A DNA stretch of 64,000 nucleotides from an uncultured Jannaschia sp. Its GTDB lineage: Bacteria; Pseudomonadota; Alphaproteobacteria; Rhodobacterales; Rhodobacteraceae. The translations under genes were made by a program, and so were the position numbers. The stretch lies in assembly GCF_947494025.1 (NCBI RefSeq), contig NZ_CANLTQ010000013.1, forward strand, positions 1 to 64,000. The letters are read 5' to 3'. Below, piece by piece: positions 62,994 to 64,000 of the stretch (position 1 is its first letter; every line of letters begins with the position of its first letter). The notes beneath the pieces are model-generated. The model was not told the origin of the DNA and did no database searches. It saw nothing but the letters and a program-made list of their open reading frames with translations.

Positions 62994-63013
<20 letters not shown>
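62085..63013 (+). pseudogene. broken sulfotransferase gene
   Basis: The first part (62085 to about 62565) encodes a sulfotransferase start: IFIVEAGRSGATLVQALLGA (5' phosphosulfate loop), then PETRFM and ILPVRQDPRAVAASAL (3' phosphate loop). The frame then shifts: the matching C-terminal part (MVGYEELIASPFAVLERICH) continues in another frame from about 62575 to 63013. Intact relatives have about 30 more residues between these blocks, so a short deletion with a frameshift is likely. The N-terminal piece alone would end at 62591. Confidence 0.7.
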
Positions 63014-63833
<820 letters not shown>

Positions 63834-64000
63834 TCCGCGGCCTCGCCCGACATCGTTTCCCGCGCAGTAACAGCCGCCTCCGGCGGAGCCAACAGGACCC
63901 CCGCAGGGGCGTGACATCGCGGGCGCGCTCCTGTAAGCGCCCGCCATAAGCGCCGGATATGGAGGTCCGCCTCGGACCCGCCCCCAACGAGCCGGCCCGA

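Overview
The window looks like a chromosomal segment from a GC-rich alphaproteobacterium of the Rhodobacterales (Roseobacter/Rhodobacter group). The evidence is the very high GC content, the full mraZ-to-murD division cluster, a hisB-H-A-F-E order with a small membrane gene inside it, a GapR/DUF2312 protein, a PleD-type two-receiver diguanylate cyclase, a DUF1127 gene followed by anti-Shine-Dalgarno hairpins, and many small proteins typical of that order. Nearly all of it is ordinary core chromosome. Mobile DNA survives only as scraps: an IS110-type transposase tail at the left edge and a probable IS630-type tail near 28.1 kb.

Layout. 0-8 kb: two small genes, a patatin / pentapeptide / 3-hydroxybutyrate dehydrogenase operon, a candidate small RNA divergent from an orphan YejA-like peptide-binding protein, then pleD and a 0.7 kb decayed stretch. 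8-17 kb: DUF983 and Nudix genes, a DMT exporter, malic enzyme (maeB), GapR, an orphan Fe(III)-type permease and tRNA-Thr. 17-23 kb: three envelope proteins with coupled starts, then DUF4112, YihY and AI-2E-type membrane proteins. 23-28 kb: a tripartite tricarboxylate transporter (TctC-TctB-TctA) coupled to AtuA/DUF1446 and DUF4387. 28-35 kb: tRNA-Tyr, rlmB, a CoA-binding protein, a PRC-barrel protein, the his cluster and tRNA-Gly. 35-46 kb: a broken pilin-like gene, pyruvate carboxylase, a UvrD-type helicase, the DUF1127/hairpin-array operon, an MFS transporter and an Mrp/ApbC iron-sulfur ATPase. 46-56 kb: the mraZ-rsmH-ftsL-ftsI-murE-murF-mraY-(small membrane gene)-murD cluster behind a 0.8 kb structured leader. 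56-64 kb: DUF502, a PfkB kinase, an M48 protease, then a MoxR...GNAT-DUF2927-small TM-VWA(CoxE) series whose MoxR gene is cut off from the rest by a broken sulfotransferase gene on the other strand.

The most interesting signals are in RNA. (1) Downstream of the DUF1127 gene on the minus strand, eight hairpins each present a UCCUCCC loop; the last doubles as an intrinsic terminator. This is the architecture of the CcaF1-CcsR1-4 ('cuckoo' RNA) stress operon of Rhodobacter. (2) A free-standing unit of about 77 nt at 3449-3525 has a near-consensus promoter, a palindrome inside the promoter spacer, two hairpins and a terminator, and matches no family I recognise. (3) The 0.8 kb before mraZ holds a pseudoknot-capable pair of inverted repeats, three GTGG/GGGGG boxes at 10-base spacing, one perfect DnaA box and a strong terminator only 74 bases before the mraZ start.

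Start sites were chosen from Shine-Dalgarno spacing, stop/start overlap with the previous gene and family length; in this GC-rich sequence many long open frames on the opposite strand are chance and were left out. Functions rest on recognised motifs and family resemblance read by eye, not on database searches.
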